A stretch of 64,000 bases of DNA from Megaleporinus macrocephalus (GCA_021613375.1 CM038714.1:39948623-40012622), one strand, 5' to 3'; shown: positions 36,421 to 49,400, numbered from the stretch's first letter. Numbers and translations: made by a program. Notes: generated by a model not told the origin, from the letters alone.

Positions 36421-37559
36421 TTTGCTTGCTCTGGAAAAGAGCAGGGTCGCTTTTTTTAAAACACTAGGGGTCTTTTTGTCCCCCCGGAATTATTTATTCT
36501 GTGTCGAGACACAGTTTTAAAAAAAAAATGGTGCTAACACCTTATTTTGATGACTACTAGCCTGCGGCTTATCTACTACTGCTCCAATTATTAACACCAG
36601 TAGTGTAAAGGTCAGTGTTAGGTGAGGGTTTGTGTTTGGCGTTAAAGAAATGGTTTAGTCAAATAACTTCTTTTGCAATTTTCCCCAAACAGCTTTGATG
36701 AAGTTTGTGTAGAATAGCTGAGACATTCATTCAAACTTAGTTTTTTATTTAGTGCTGGAGTCAACACAAACTCAAATACATCCATAAAACTTCTCTCAAC
36801 CTGTCAAACCGCATCCAAGTCTTGCACACTGGGCAAAGTGGTCTAGGACATAGTATGAATATAAAAACAAACAAACCAGTGGATCTAAACATTAGGAACA
36901 GGGATTTTAGCCAACATTGCTGTTCTGAATTTGTACTGGCCCGCAGAATCTGACTATCCCTTCACGTGTGCTTGTGCCATTCTGGCAATATTGATGAAAT
37001 AATGGGTTGAAATGGGCTGAGAAAGGTGAATTTGATCTTTTATCTAAACATACCTTACAAAATTTTGCATGCATCTACATAAAAGTACTGTAAGCCATTA
37101 ACATCTATTATCAATGTTAATCATACATTAAGTTGCACTTTTTATTTTACATCGTTGTCCAAGTTAAAGTGATACATGCAACAAGAACCGACTGCACAAA
37201 CTGTTTTTAGATAAAAGAAAAACTGAGTCACTGTGACATAGCTAGCCTATGATGTACTGCACCTGCCAAACCCTGTGTTAATCATCAGAGGCAGACTAGA
37301 ACAAACCCTAAAGGAAGAAACTATCGGCGGTACATCCTATTGACACAACACAGAAGAAATCGAGCTACTCTATAACGAGGGAATGTATATGACAAACTTT
37401 CTTTTCCCTCCATATCGTTGATACGTAATGTAGTTCAATCACCTAGCATGTACTGAGTCAAGCTTAGTAGCTGTCGTCATACATCATTGCTGTTTTGATT
37501 ACTTAGCAACTAGACTAAACTTCAGTTTTAGATCGAACGTCTTTAACTTGCCGTTTCAT
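36421..37559. other. Gene-free sequence
   Basis: No gene or assignable repeat is seen. Confidence 0.5.
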
Positions 37560-37714
37560 TAAAACTTAAACTTAAGTAGCCGAAGTCATAGTTAAAATGT
37601 ATAAGTAATATATGAAATATATGAATACTGACTGTAAAGCACTTTTAGATGCTACTGGTATGAAAAGTGATCTATAAATAAAGATGATATTATTATTATT
37701 ATTGTTATTATTAT
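37560..37714 (+). mobile_element. LINE 3' tail (CR1/L2-like) ending in (ATT)n
   Basis: The sequence TGTAAAGCACTTTTAGATGC then AAAAGTGATCTATAAATAAA followed by (ATT)n resembles the 3' ends of teleost non-LTR elements that carry a microsatellite tail. The 5' part is absent or unrecognisable. A TAGGG element has inserted in the ATT tract. Confidence 0.55.
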
Positions 37715-38078
37715 TAGGGGTGTGTTTAAAAAATCGATTTTCGATTCAAATTTGAATAATCCGATATTGATTCGTATAAACTAACCCAGAACTGGAAAGC
37801 AGATGTCTGGCTACATTTTGGATTCAGAAACCCTGACAGTATATAAACATATAAACACTAATGTTTTTAGTAATGGTAGGTTGAGTGTTCCTTGTATATT
37901 TACCACATTAGTTCTCTAAAAATCTCTTTATCATATTCAAACAAAACATTTTTTTGTAACTGAAATATCCCTAAATGAATCGATATTGAATTGAATCCAA
38001 TCGGAAATCGAATTGAATTGGGACTTTGTGAATCGGGATCGAATCGACCCGGAAATGAAGTGGCGATACCCAGCCCTA
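37715..38078 (+). mobile_element. Miniature hAT-like element, TAGGGGTGTGTTT family
   Basis: 364 bp with ends TAGGGGTGTG and CCCAGCCCTA, and flanks ATTATTAT and ATTATTAC (7 of 8). Because the insertion site is itself an ATT repeat, the duplication is weaker evidence here. Subterminal DNA is rich in ATCGATT/AATCGA words, unlike the TATCG words of the 13185 family. Confidence 0.75.
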
Positions 38079-39299
38079 ATTATTACACATAATAAAAAAT
38101 CTAGAAAAATCATTTTTGCCATTTAACTAATTTCTAGACGAAAAGATCATTAGGGAAAAAGCTTATTATGAGATATTTCTGATAGGATTAAATACAAGTT
38201 ATAAATAAAATATAAAATATAAAATATATTACCTGAAATATAAGATAATCCACATAGATAAGAAAGCATAAATAGAGGTTTACAAAAGTTCAAGAAACAA
38301 CTTCCAAGCAATACTGCTATTTGGTTTTAGAAACATCTCAAAGATACAAGCAGCTAAAACTCTATTAGGAAGGCTGAGGACCACCTTAGCCAGCCAGACA
38401 GCTTGCTAGTAGCACAGGTTGCATTATTACTGCTGCAACGTTACAAAACACTACAAAGTCTGGTTTCTGTCTTTTGCCTGTTCTGTGGATGACTGGATCT
38501 TGGAAGATCAGAAAAGGCTGCAGTCCAGCCAACAACCCAAGCATTAACAACAAGAGTACCAGCACAGGACTGTGCTCGTGGCTTCTTCTCTTCCCCCCCT
38601 CAAAGATTTGCAAAGCTTTGTTTTCAGTTGCAAAGAAGAAAAAAAAAACATAATCAGGATGTTAATCTGCAAAGCAGGGTAATAATTCTGCTGTACAAAC
38701 AAGCCCCGGTAGTGAGAGCAAAACATCACACAATAAATATTGACATTATGTGTGAACGTGTGTGTGCGAGTGTGCCTGTGCATGTAGAAAAAGTGTGTAT
38801 GCACTAGTAAGCAGACTGGCGTGGCGGAGAGAGCCCTGTTGGAGGACAGTAACTTGGCTTATGCAGAGGGGAATTGCACTTTGTGAATCCCTCCACACTG
38901 CCTGAAGATTTGGCACACCACCTCACAACAACAACAGTGATGTAACCTAGTAACAAGCCCTTGGCATCTCCTCTTGTAACCGAAACTCGGGCCATACCTT
39001 CCATATCAACAACGCTATTGCGGTGTGTGTGGCGAGAGGCCTTGTGTTGTCTTAGTGATCGCAGGACGGGAAAAACAGGGCGGGGTGGGAAAACCTCTTA
39101 CCTGCCCTTAAGTCAAAAGGAAGATTCCTCACTTTTTCCAGCCCCGAGGCACGAGGGTTATTTTTAGAGTTATTTTTTAAGTTATTTTTAAAACAAAAAA
39201 ACAAGAAATACAAAAATAGCAACGACTCGCTTTTGTGTTTTACAGCTTCTGAGCCCCTGTAATCGCGTGTCATTGGTCGTTCTGCCACACGGCTCATCT
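38079..39299. other. Gene-free sequence
   Basis: AT-rich with repeated TATAAAATA words around 38200-38235. No gene is identified. Confidence 0.5.
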
Positions 39300-39560
39300 T
39301 CAGAGGCGGGTAAACGGCAAAGGCTTTTAACGCCAGTCTTCCCTCTCCATTAAAGGCTTAATGGTTCTGCTGAAACCACCCCTAGGATGAGAACATTAAT
39401 AACCCAGTCGTTACCTGCGTTTTTAGGATGTGTCAATTACTGCTTCGTTCCCCTCGCTAGCCGAGCGTACTGCTCAGCTTATTAGTGCCTGCAGCAGGCC
39501 ACGGCTAGGCACCATCTGACAGAGGAGCCGGGAGCCTGATTCCAGGCTTGCGAGTGGCTG
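39300..39560. promoter_or_regulatory. Candidate conserved non-coding element
   Basis: Repeat-free sequence including GGCTTAATGGTTCTGCTG, CATTAATAACCCAG and a GC-rich half (GCAGCAGGCCACGGCTAGGC). This is an appearance-based call. Confidence 0.25.
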
Positions 39561-40176
39561 GGCTTCTTCAGTAAAAGGCCCTGCTGCTTCAGAGTGTGCC
39601 CAGGCCGGCATATCAGATATGTTGGGGATTTCTTGTCAACTGTTGGAGGAGCCATGTTGCAGTAATAAGGCTTGGCAGCCTGGGTGGTGTGTCCTCAGAG
39701 CACACAAGACACACACACACACTCACTCTCGTTGCCTTCCATGAGGGCCAATTCCCACCACGGTCGTCTGCAGGGACTGCATGCATGTACTCCATAATTA
39801 ATCTGCCAATCACAGCAAAGTGCCACCGAGGCTGTAGGGAGACAGAGAGCTGCACACATTCCAGGCAGCTGATAATCATAAAATGTGGCACTGTGCTAAT
39901 AGTGGGTTCATGCGAAAATCCACAGGATTTTAAAAAGCCAGAAAAAGCAATTAAGCAAAATGGTCACTAAATTCCAGTCTATACATCTCAATGCTTTTCA
40001 GAAAACTATAAGCAGGGCCGCACAGAACAGAGGGACCACACCTTTTTATTTACTTTCCCCCAATTTTGTTAAAATAATACAAAAAAAAGTATTTTAGCAA
40101 AAAAAAAAATTTGGGGGGGGCCCATTATCTTTGCTAAGTAACAGTTACATCCTTTCAGAACCGTAGTGCTTAAGGC
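39561..40176. other. Gene-free sequence
   Basis: The 124-codon plus frame at 39596-39970 and the opposed 92-codon frame are unrecognised and include (CA)n translation. A- and G-runs lie near 40080-40120. Confidence 0.5.
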
Positions 40177-40476
40177 TAGGGGTGTAAGAAAATATTGAAA
40201 GTATCGAATATCGGGATATTATGTTTGGTGATACTGTATCGATTCTCATAAACACAGTATAGATACACAGATTCCTGGCAGACTCTAGGTGTCAGTGTTG
40301 TAATCCATTTTCAGCCCCACTCCAACATTAACAAGCAGCACAAGGGCGCAATGCTATTGTAAGCATTGACAAACCTGTTCATATAGTTGTGTGTTTTAAT
40401 AGAAGGATTTAAAAAAATATGCAATATATATCTTTGCTTGCCGTATCGCAATATATCACGATATATTGAATCGTAT
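40177..40476 (+). mobile_element. TAGGGGTGTAAG family element, copy 2 (right end lost)
   Basis: It starts TAGGGGTGTAAGAAAATATT and follows copy 1 through CTCCAACATTAACAAGCAGC to TATTGAATCGTA, where similarity ends. The AGCCCTA terminus is missing and the element runs into unrelated DNA before a Tc1-type fragment. Confidence 0.8.
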
Positions 40477-40609
40477 GGGGTATCTTCTCCAGGGGTATTG
40501 CTCCATCCCGTCCGCATCCATAAGCTTTCAGAAAACGTGCAAATTACAAACGAAATAAACACAGAGTGCGGACAGAAAGTGTATCCACATCTATATTTAA
40601 CGTTGAGTA

Positions 40610-40800
40610 TAAATGAGTCTTCAGTTGTCTTCTCACAGTGAATGGATGGTCATAAACATCTGTGGACTTTTTCATATCCAAAGCTAGAATGGAGCCAAAT
40701 TTTTCTAGTACAGTTTTCCTGACTGTGAGAGGTTTGGTGGCGTACCAGCTCTTGCACGCTTGTAAGGAGTCCTAATTTCTCTCTATATCTTTTAACAATT
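40610..40800 (-). mobile_element. Tc1-like fragment, N-terminal HTH side
   Basis: On the minus strand it shares TCCACAGATGTTTATGACCA and GTGAGAAGACAACTGAAG with the region 5' of the HTH motif in 1112-1330. It extends further 5' than the other copies. There is no catalytic region. Confidence 0.5.
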
Positions 40801-41179
40801 ATTTAAAACTCTTTTTTCTGTCACTTGGCTGTCCCTTTCCTTATGTAAAAATAATGAATAATTAAAAATAAAGAAATGAGTGAAACCTTGTGCACACATT
40901 TCCCTTCAACGTTACCATTTTGAAACGACCAGGTATTTCAGCAATAGCATGATTATGCATACGTATATGTATGTACATACGTAAACGAAACAAAATTGTG
41001 GGCTACATATGGAATGCGAGGAATGTGAAAAGAGAAAAATAGCACAATTGATTATTTTGGTCCTTTATGTCTAAAGAGTGTAGCAGCCTGGAGCTCCAGC
41101 TGCAAATACACCGCCACTGCCCACTGAGAGTGGTGAAAAAAAAAAACTCCTTGCAGGCTAATCAGCTGCAGGATGTCAC
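40801..41179. other. Gene-free sequence
   Basis: Nothing is recognised apart from short AT-rich runs. Confidence 0.45.
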
Positions 41180-41400
41180 ATGGGGTTAAAAGCAGAGACA
41201 ACAGGCTTTGTAACCTCCAATGCAGATACACTCAAATAATTACTGAAAAGGGAGGAAGGCATTTGAATTTATGCAAGAGTAATTATGCCATTTGGGGATA
41301 TTAGAGAGATTTTCTCAGCAGTCTGCCACCACTCGCCGTGCCTTTCATAGCCAGGCGGCAAAGAGCTGCGCATGCTGACAAACACAAGGCCTTGGGCTCA
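41180..41400. promoter_or_regulatory. Candidate conserved non-coding element
   Basis: It contains CTCAAATAATTACTGAAAAG and GCAAGAGTAATTATGCCATT, two TAATTA cores, in repeat-free DNA. This is an appearance-based call. Confidence 0.3.
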
Positions 41401-42196
41401 TTGTGCAGTCTGAAAGCCCTTACCACGTTGACGACGACGACGACGCTCGGCATTCCAGTAATTCAATAAGCCCTTCCAGTGAATTACCACAGTGATCAGT
41501 ATGGGGATTGTGTCTGTGTCCCCAGCAGCTTGGCTGGGAGGTGCCCTTTGTGTATGTAGCAGCAGTGCTAACCCTGACACCAACCATGCGAACCCAATTA
41601 CACTGCCTCCGTTCGCCCGAGGCTTCCACATTAACACATATTCCCCCCTGAGATGGGCAGACCAAGTGCCAGCCTGGCAGCCACTCGCCACAGCCTGCTG
41701 CTGAATCACAAATAAACCACTTAAGGCCCCGGCGAAAAGAATCGTTTGTCCCGCACATTCTTGAAAGTCCTTTTCTCATCAGAATTCCCCCGATCCTTTC
41801 CTGGGCAACAATTAAACGCTCTGCTCCTCTCTTCTCTGCGGCAATAAGCAGCAGAGCAAAAGCCTCAACGCTGCAGCAGTGCACAGCACAGTCAGACTGA
41901 ACTTAATGGCACAGTTACTTCTGCAGATGCACAGGAAGCAAACGGCCTGGGTGCTGTATTCTGGGAAAGCTGGCTCGATGGACGGAGGCAAGAAAGAAGC
42001 TGAGCGTATTGGCTTACCTTTACACACTGTACAGGGCAAAAGTCAGAGAGCATCCTTCCTTTACTTATCAAGAACGAAAGTTTCTGTTTATTCTTCTACA
42101 GAGAGAAGACAACTAAACAGTTGACACTAATACGGATATTATAAGAAATACTGATACTGTTAAAGGCTTCTGCTGAACCTTCTATTATATGTTTTC
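41401..42196. other. Gene-free, GC-balanced sequence with orphan open frames
   Basis: The 154-codon minus frame at 41420-41884 is the longest non-repeat frame in the window after the exon. It overlaps a 103-codon minus frame and a 70-codon plus frame. Neither domain nor family is recognised, so it may be chance in stop-poor DNA. Confidence 0.4.
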
Positions 42197-42557
42197 TAGG
42201 GGTGTAAGAAAATATCGAAATATCCAATATCAGGATATTATGTATCGTGATATTGTATCGATTCTCAAAAACACAGTATCGATACACAGATTCCTGGCAG
42301 ACAGTGAACCTCTGACCACTAGATGGCAGTGCTGTAATCCATTTTCAGCTCCACTCCAACATTAACAAGCAGCACAAGGACACAATGCTATTGTAAGCAT
42401 TGACAAACCTGTTCATATAGTGGTGTGTTTTAATAGTAGGATTTGAAAGATCGCAATATATCACTTTGCTTGCAGTATCGCAATATATAGCAATATATAG
42501 ATTCGCTGTATCCCAATACGTATTGCATCGCCAGGTTCTTGCCAATACACAGCCCTA
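42197..42557 (+). mobile_element. TAGGGGTGTAAG family element, copy 3
   Basis: 361 bp, ends TAGGGGTGTAAG and ACACAGCCCTA, with the full family interior. The flanks ATGTTTTC and ATTTTTAA agree only partly, so the target duplication is not convincing. It sits directly before a LINE 3' end. Confidence 0.85.
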
Positions 42558-42561
42558 ATTT

Positions 42562-42737
42562 TTAAAACTAGACTTAAAACTCATCTTTTTAAACTAGCAT
42601 ATGGATGAGATGTTTTATGGTTTTCTTATGGTTTTTCTTATACTTTGTGTGTTTCAATTTATTGTACAGAGTCCTTGGGTGTCTTGAAAGGCGCTTTTCA
42701 AATAAAATGTTATTATTATTATTATTATTATTATTAT
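42562..42737 (+). mobile_element. LINE 3' end (CR1/L2/Rex-like) with (ATT)n tail
   Basis: From about 42564 the frame reads KTRLKTHLFKLAYG and then a stop, matching the C-terminus typical of CR1/L2-type reverse transcriptase ORFs. The 3' UTR words (GTCTTGAAAGGCGCTTTTCA, AATAAAATG) and the (ATT)n tail at 42711-42737 follow. The element is severely 5'-truncated, as usual for LINE copies. Confidence 0.7.
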
Positions 42738-44576
42738 GTTTTCTGTGTATTTTTCAGCCACTGGAAAACGAATGAATTGTACTTAAAGGCCATAATTTGA
42801 AATAAAACAAATGCAGTAGCGTTCTCTCACTTCCACCAGTATTGTATATCACACTATTAGGATGCTCTGTCTTATTCAAGTTTCTCAGTCACATATTCAA
42901 GAGCTCAACATGACACATACACAGTCACATAATCCTTCTGACAAGAATACGTGATCTAAATATCTACCAAATCTGGTACCAGGTGTTCAATTAAAAGATG
43001 CCTGAGTTTAACAACCAGCAGAATGAACGATTCTTCAGAACGAAAACATATCAACAACAGCAACAATCACAATAAAACAAAGAGTGGAGCTGAAAAGCAT
43101 GTATATTCAGTTAAGTCATTGCAGGTTCTTCTCACGTAGGCCTAAAATTGTCTACACTTGGAATGGCATTAACACTTGGGTTATAATTAAAAGCGTTTTG
43201 CTTTTTAATCAATATCCAATCTCTCAGAAATAATTAACAACATATTAAAGAGTTTACTGCCTGGCAGAGCTGGATGCTGCTGCATCATTAAACTGTTAAA
43301 ATCCTGCTCTTTGACTCCTACAGTCAGTTCTGAGCTTTTTACTGCAATCCCCCCCCCCACCTCATGCAGTCTGCTGCCATTTTCCTTTCATGAGGTAATA
43401 TATTATCCTCAGTCATGTACACACTAACATGGACCTTCATCATAGAGCGCTAATACACACGTCCAGGGCAGAAAGCAGCAATGCAGGGTAAAAGCTCACA
43501 TGCAGGTCTTCATCATAGTGTATCTTATTCTCGTACTTAATGAACAAGGTATAAGGCAAATGGTCCTGAATTCAATCAATAGTAGCAACAAGCAGCACTC
43601 AAGCCTATGTGCTAGACCTGCAATCAAACAGCAATACTACTGTAAGGTATTCTGTATAAATCATGCAGTGGGGCACCCTGTCGTTTGATGATCATACTTT
43701 AGCCTTTAGAACACTGATATCGCAACAGGATGCAAAAAATCCTGAACTAGAGCTGAAAGATTAATCACTTTTACACCGAAACGGCTATTTAAATCACAGC
43801 CTATCATGAACAACAACACTGTCTTGTGTTTAAGTGGGGAAATATAACTTGAAGCCTGTAGTCAGACTACACAAAAGCAATCATGTGCTGTGTACAAGAC
43901 CACACAACCATAACTGGCAGACAAGCATGTTACGTTCATCATGCGTACCGGTCTTCTTGGCTATCTGGTGTTCTTGGCTATAACAATAGGCAGTGACCCA
44001 ATTTTATTTCTTTTTTTTGGAAAACTCACAATAAACTATTTTGGCCAGAAAAATTGCAATTACATATTTTTGTTCAGACATGCCTCAAACAAATCAGGAT
44101 GTTTTTACTACACGCTCTGAGTGGCCAGAGCAGTCAACAGTGTTGTACAGACACTGATACCGGCACTTATATACAGTATTGGCATTTGCAATTTAGAAAA
44201 ATTATATAAATCAATTATAAAATAAAATGTTTAAAAAGTTGAATGGTGTAAATATCAGGACTTACATGCATCTATCAAGTAGAAACTCTAAGCCATCAAA
44301 AGTAGTATTTTGATCATGTCACACTGCAATATAGCTTGCAGTACATTAAATATTTAATCTCAAAAATCACAATACTGCTGTTATGTCCACATTGTACAGG
44401 CTTACTAAGACTGGGGATATATTGAGTTTTTAAGAAAAAGAGATACTTTTATATGAGATATAAGATGACATGAAGGAAGCTATTGAAGAGGAAAGGAAAA
44501 AAAAAGGCCTGTCAAAAGTGCCTGTGTGACATTTGGGGTACATGTAGTAATTAGTATTACCTTATTGGACAGAGGA
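42738..44576. other. Gene-free sequence
   Basis: No gene is identified in 1.8 kb. A C-rich run lies near 43350. Confidence 0.5.
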
Positions 44577-44579
44577 AAA

Positions 44580-44666
<87 letters not shown>

Positions 44667-44670
44667 TAAA

Positions 44671-44756
<86 letters not shown>

Positions 44757-44765
44757 TTTTTTTCT

Positions 44766-44836
<71 letters not shown>
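44577..44836. repeat. 260-bp compound (AAAT)n/(TA)n/T24 microsatellite block
   Basis: About 11 AAAT units, then (TA)n with interruptions, a T run of about 24 at 44740-44763, TCTCCC, and about 70 bp of TA. The TA arms on both sides of the T run can fold on each other. The block ends about 45 bp before CATATCGCCCAGCCCTAA, the end of a TAGGG-type element. Confidence 0.95.
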
Positions 44837-44838
<2 letters not shown>

Positions 44839-46309
44839 CATTCAGCTAAAAAAATATTGAGATATTATTTTTGGTTCATATCGCCCAGCCCTAAGGCCTA
44901 CTTTGTGCATCTCTTAACCAACAAGATATAGTTGGAGACTTAACACAACAACATTCACTGAGGAACATGTCATGAATAGGAGGTTACATGCTCAGTGTCG
45001 ATGCAGTCTAATCCCTGAGGAAATGAAGAACTGAAACATGTTGACTCAGAAGGGGAACACCAGCAATTGCTGATGAATATATATCTAATAGAAATGGGCG
45101 CTTTATGAGCAATAAGCTAGGGCATTTCAGGCCAAAACTTTCTCCATGCAGAAAACTCTGGGGCTTCTTAGTCTCACAGCAAAGCTAAACCAACTGGACA
45201 AGAATAAAAGTCAAATAATTTCACAACAGACACACTAAAGCTTGGGTGTGGGTGAGTACAGGGTCTCTAAGAAATGGTTAAAATATTTATTTCCTTACAT
45301 TATAGGAACTATAAGCTTTGTAAGCTTGGAGAAAGCTAAAATAAACTCTTCCTCCTTAAATGTATTCACTCAGCCAAGACATGTTTAGTATGTTTAGTAC
45401 ATTAAGTTTCCTTACACTAAGTAAAGTTTCCTCAGGGATTAGTCTGCTGTGACGCACCATCGATACTGAGTATGCACGTTAAGTATAAAGCCAGCTTACA
45501 CCCAATTGTGCAAACTGAAAGACTAAATTACAACTGTGCTCGAACCACATGGAGTTGATAGGTAACCTCAAATAGATTTCCTTATGTTGCTTCTACAGAT
45601 CTACAGATATCTTGCTGCCACTGACTTTTTCCAGTCATACTTTGTATTTTTTGCAATGTGCAGGATGCATTACCTGTAAGCTAAATTACCCTTCAGACAC
45701 CACCAAGCGACCTAGTTCGGGGTTAGAGGGAACATTGCGTGTATTAGATTTTCCACCAAACTGCTCCTCTGAGAATAATGAGTAAGCATTAATTGCAAAT
45801 TCTTAAATTGGGGCACCAGGGGTCCCAGTCTGCTCAAAAAACGGACTCAAAAAGCAACTTTTACTGCACTAGGACAAACCACCATCACAAAGCCACGGCC
45901 TCTTCTCAGAATGACAATGTATCAGAATCTATGGTTGCACAACACCACAACATGCGGAGATTAGAGGATTAAATCATGGGTCAATAGTTTCATCTTTTGT
46001 TGATGTTCCAGCTTATGGCTGTTATTTTACAAAGGCGCCACGTAAAAGGTGACTGATGTCATGTTGCTGGAACGGAATGAAAAATAGAAAGAGAAAAAAA
46101 AAAGTTATTTAGCAATACGCAAGCGACTCCAGATCACCTACAGAAACAACGCAAGCCTAAAGAATAGAGTCCGGACCAACTTGTAGCCACATGGCACATG
46201 TGAAAAGCCTTTCAACATAACTTCAACATACTTTTGTACAAACTAAGGGACTATCAAATGTCATCATCAGTTAGCGAACTATATTAACGGAAGGAGTTCT
46301 GGGCCAGCG
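44837..46309. other. Gene-free sequence with a TAGGG-type element end
   Basis: GGTTCATATCGCCCAGCCCTAA at about 44872-44893 looks like the right end of a miniature TAGGG element. Its left end was not found. The rest is unassigned. Confidence 0.4.
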
Positions 46310-46460
46310 AGGGAGGAATTTGACCAGGCTTTCCAAGTAATCCAATTTGGTCACACCTGGCCATAAATTCCTCTGACATTCTTCAAGATTTTTTCCATAT
46401 AAAGAGATTCCGGGGGCAGGATTGTGATTTATCAGTAAGGGCTGAAGGTCAAACTCAAAG
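46310..46460. promoter_or_regulatory. Candidate conserved non-coding element
   Basis: Repeat-free DNA with AAGTAATCCAATTTGGTCAC, GGCCATAAATTCC (a CArG-like word) and GATTTATCAGTAAG. This is an appearance-based call. Confidence 0.25.
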
Positions 46461-49400
46461 CACGCGATATGAGTGTCTGTTTAGCCGAGCTGAATTATGA
46501 ACTATACGCGGGGCTCAGAATACGCCTTGTGTGTTTGTCGAGGTAATAGTCGAGGCGAATTTTCATGGCGACCCAGAAGTCCAAACCAGCATATCCCCAT
46601 TGACTGGAGAGCTCTCGTCACTCATCCAGGATAAGTTGTTTACACAGTTCACAAAAGTCTGCTTCGGGGCAGCAAAGTCGGGCCTTTGTCCTGCCTCTTT
46701 TACAGGAAGAGTAAGCGGCCACATTGTCAAAGCACTAAGTTATAAAGGGGCTTGATGGAAGTGAGGATTCAAATAATCTTAACCCATCAACATCATTCAG
46801 CCTATTAGACAAAAATAGCTTTGGTTGGTTGTTGTAGTTACAAACGGGCACTTTTTCAAGTTCAGACGAGGAAGCTGGTACATCTCCAGTTGTCTTCCAG
46901 ACAAAAATATCGCTGACCTTAAGAGAAGCAAATTTATACAGGTTTGCTCTGCACTGATGCAATAAAGGGTAAATCTTTTGACAAATTTCTTATTAAAGGC
47001 TTGTAGGAATCACTTGCAACAGAACATGTAATGAATTTTATTTCTTTTTTTGTAAATATAGCTCTGTTTGATTTTTTTGTGTTGATATGTATGTTGGGGA
47101 CACATTCTTTACAACGTCTTACAACCTAAATTGATAAATAAAAAGAGCCATTATGGACATGGGAAAGTCCAAAAATAGGTATCTATGGCTGACTAACATA
47201 TAACTAATCAATACAAACCTTAATACCACCCCCAGAAATGGCCAAGTGTTAAATGTGGGCAGTGTGAAAGTCTATGTACGCCTGAGAGGACTTTCCCTGT
47301 GTGTCAAATGATCCATATTGCTGCAGAGACAAATGAGCGCATGCACCTTGCTGACTGCAAGACTCCACATAAGGTCATGTTACGCTTAGGTTAGAAGACC
47401 AGCTCAGGCTCTAGTAAAGGCAGAAGTAACGGTAGGCTGTTGCGACTGAAAGAGAAACTCCTGTGTGAAGACTCGGCCGGGCAGAAACGTGAGACTAGCT
47501 GCGAAGACACGGCCTCAGAAAAGAAAATCTGTTTCGGGATGGATGCGTTCGACATGGGAGTGTCCGAGTGTGCACAGGGCGGTGGGTGATTTATAGTCCA
47601 CACCGGGTTTTGGTATTGATTTGTCATTTACAAGGCTGATAATGTACATACCAAGCACACTGCCCATAAAATGTGATGTTCCTGGTGCAACGATAGTGGC
47701 AGTACACCACATGAGGTTTCCTCTGGAGTGAACAGGAAATGTTCAGGTTGATTCAAACCTGAATGTCAGAACTGTGCAATATTCATCTAATATATAGATC
47801 TAATATATATTAGATATATATTAGATTTCCAGTCAGAATGGCCCTAAAGTACAAGTTCATTTGTCAGAAAAAGCATACATACATTTAACAAACACTTGAA
47901 GTATATTGTCACTCTTTCAATCGTAAAACCAAAGTTACCGCTTCCCAGAAAGGTGGTCCTAACATTGTCACTACATTGCTGGCTGCAAACACCCTGCATG
48001 AATCAAAGCAGCAACACGTACTGTACATACTTCTATGTTTTCTTGTCAATAGCTTGACAGTGTACACGCCCACACGTCATAATAAGAGAGGACCAAACGC
48101 ACCAACAAGACACAAACTGCTGGTGTAAACATACAGTAAAGACGTTACACATAAAAGAATCCACCTGCATAAGAAAGAGTTGACCAAAATTCAAAAAAAT
48201 ATATTAAAAGCTATAAAGAAAATGGGACGCCTATCAAGCATGAAAGACCTAGCAGGCCACCACACGTGTCATCTTTAGATTTCTTGCAGATTTCTTTGAA
48301 AAGTAAAAACAAACCACATGAAAAGAATGAGTGCTGTAATAAGGGGGAAGATGGGGAAGTTAGTTGTTGGGATTTAGTGCCATTTTCTTTCCTGATGTTA
48401 AAATATGAATAACTTGTGATTATTACCCATTTTGGCTGTTAATTACATTAAATAAATTAATGAATGGGTGGGTTTTTTTATTTTAAAAAAAAAAACCTCA
48501 ATAACAGAAAATTATTTAATATTTATTTAATAATAATTCAATAATTATTTTTATTTAATTATTTAACTTAAAAAGAGAGAAAAAAAAAGTCTTCTTTGTA
48601 ACATTCATTCCCTGCAGCAGCTTTCTAACATGCACAATGAGTGTTATTCTATAACCTCCTTCATGAATAGACCGTATTTAAATCCACTTAATTATTAATA
48701 GCAAAAAGACTAGAAACGTGATTTACTGCTGTCGATGCACACATGAGGAAGCAATAAGGAACTAAAGACATAGGTTGGCATAAGGACAGCTTTGACTAAT
48801 TCCTTCTGAGTTTGATATTCTGAGTCGCGAATTCTAAAGCTGTTCTGTTAGTGCGTCATTATTAATTACAAACAAATTCACCGTCAATAATTAAAGTTCG
48901 GATATGTACTAACGGTCTGGCAGTCAAAATTAAGATTGCCACATCCCTCCCTCGCGTTACCTTATATCAACAGGATATTGTAGAGGCAGGATGCAGTAGC
49001 ATTGACTCATTTCCTCTCATTACTTCAAATGACATCAATGTCAAATCTCCTAACACGTTTTCATGGCCTGAAATGAAGTTATGGAAAAGGGAAAAGAAGA
49101 AAACAGAAGTCAAAGCTGTTTAATGTGGTGATTTACAGTGAATCAATATAAGCAGCTCATCAAACAGTGTCTTAAATACTCGGAGCATTATAGACTGTGA
49201 ATGCAGTCTGATGCATCTTTCATTGATCTGGAACATCATTTAGTCGACACATAAGAACCGCTGCAAGTTCCCAAGTCCGTCTTTTGAGCTAACAGACACA
49301 TGGCATGTCAGTGTAATTAAACTCATAGATAACTTGTCCAAAAAATAAGCAGCTCCCCTCAAAAGGTAGAAAATTGCTCACGACCCCCCACGAATTAGCT

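Noticed and set aside
44557..44841. 94-codon minus-strand frame of Tyr/Ile repeats, with similar frames at 10067-10378 and 29071-29379
   Set aside because: Pure translation of (TA)n microsatellites.
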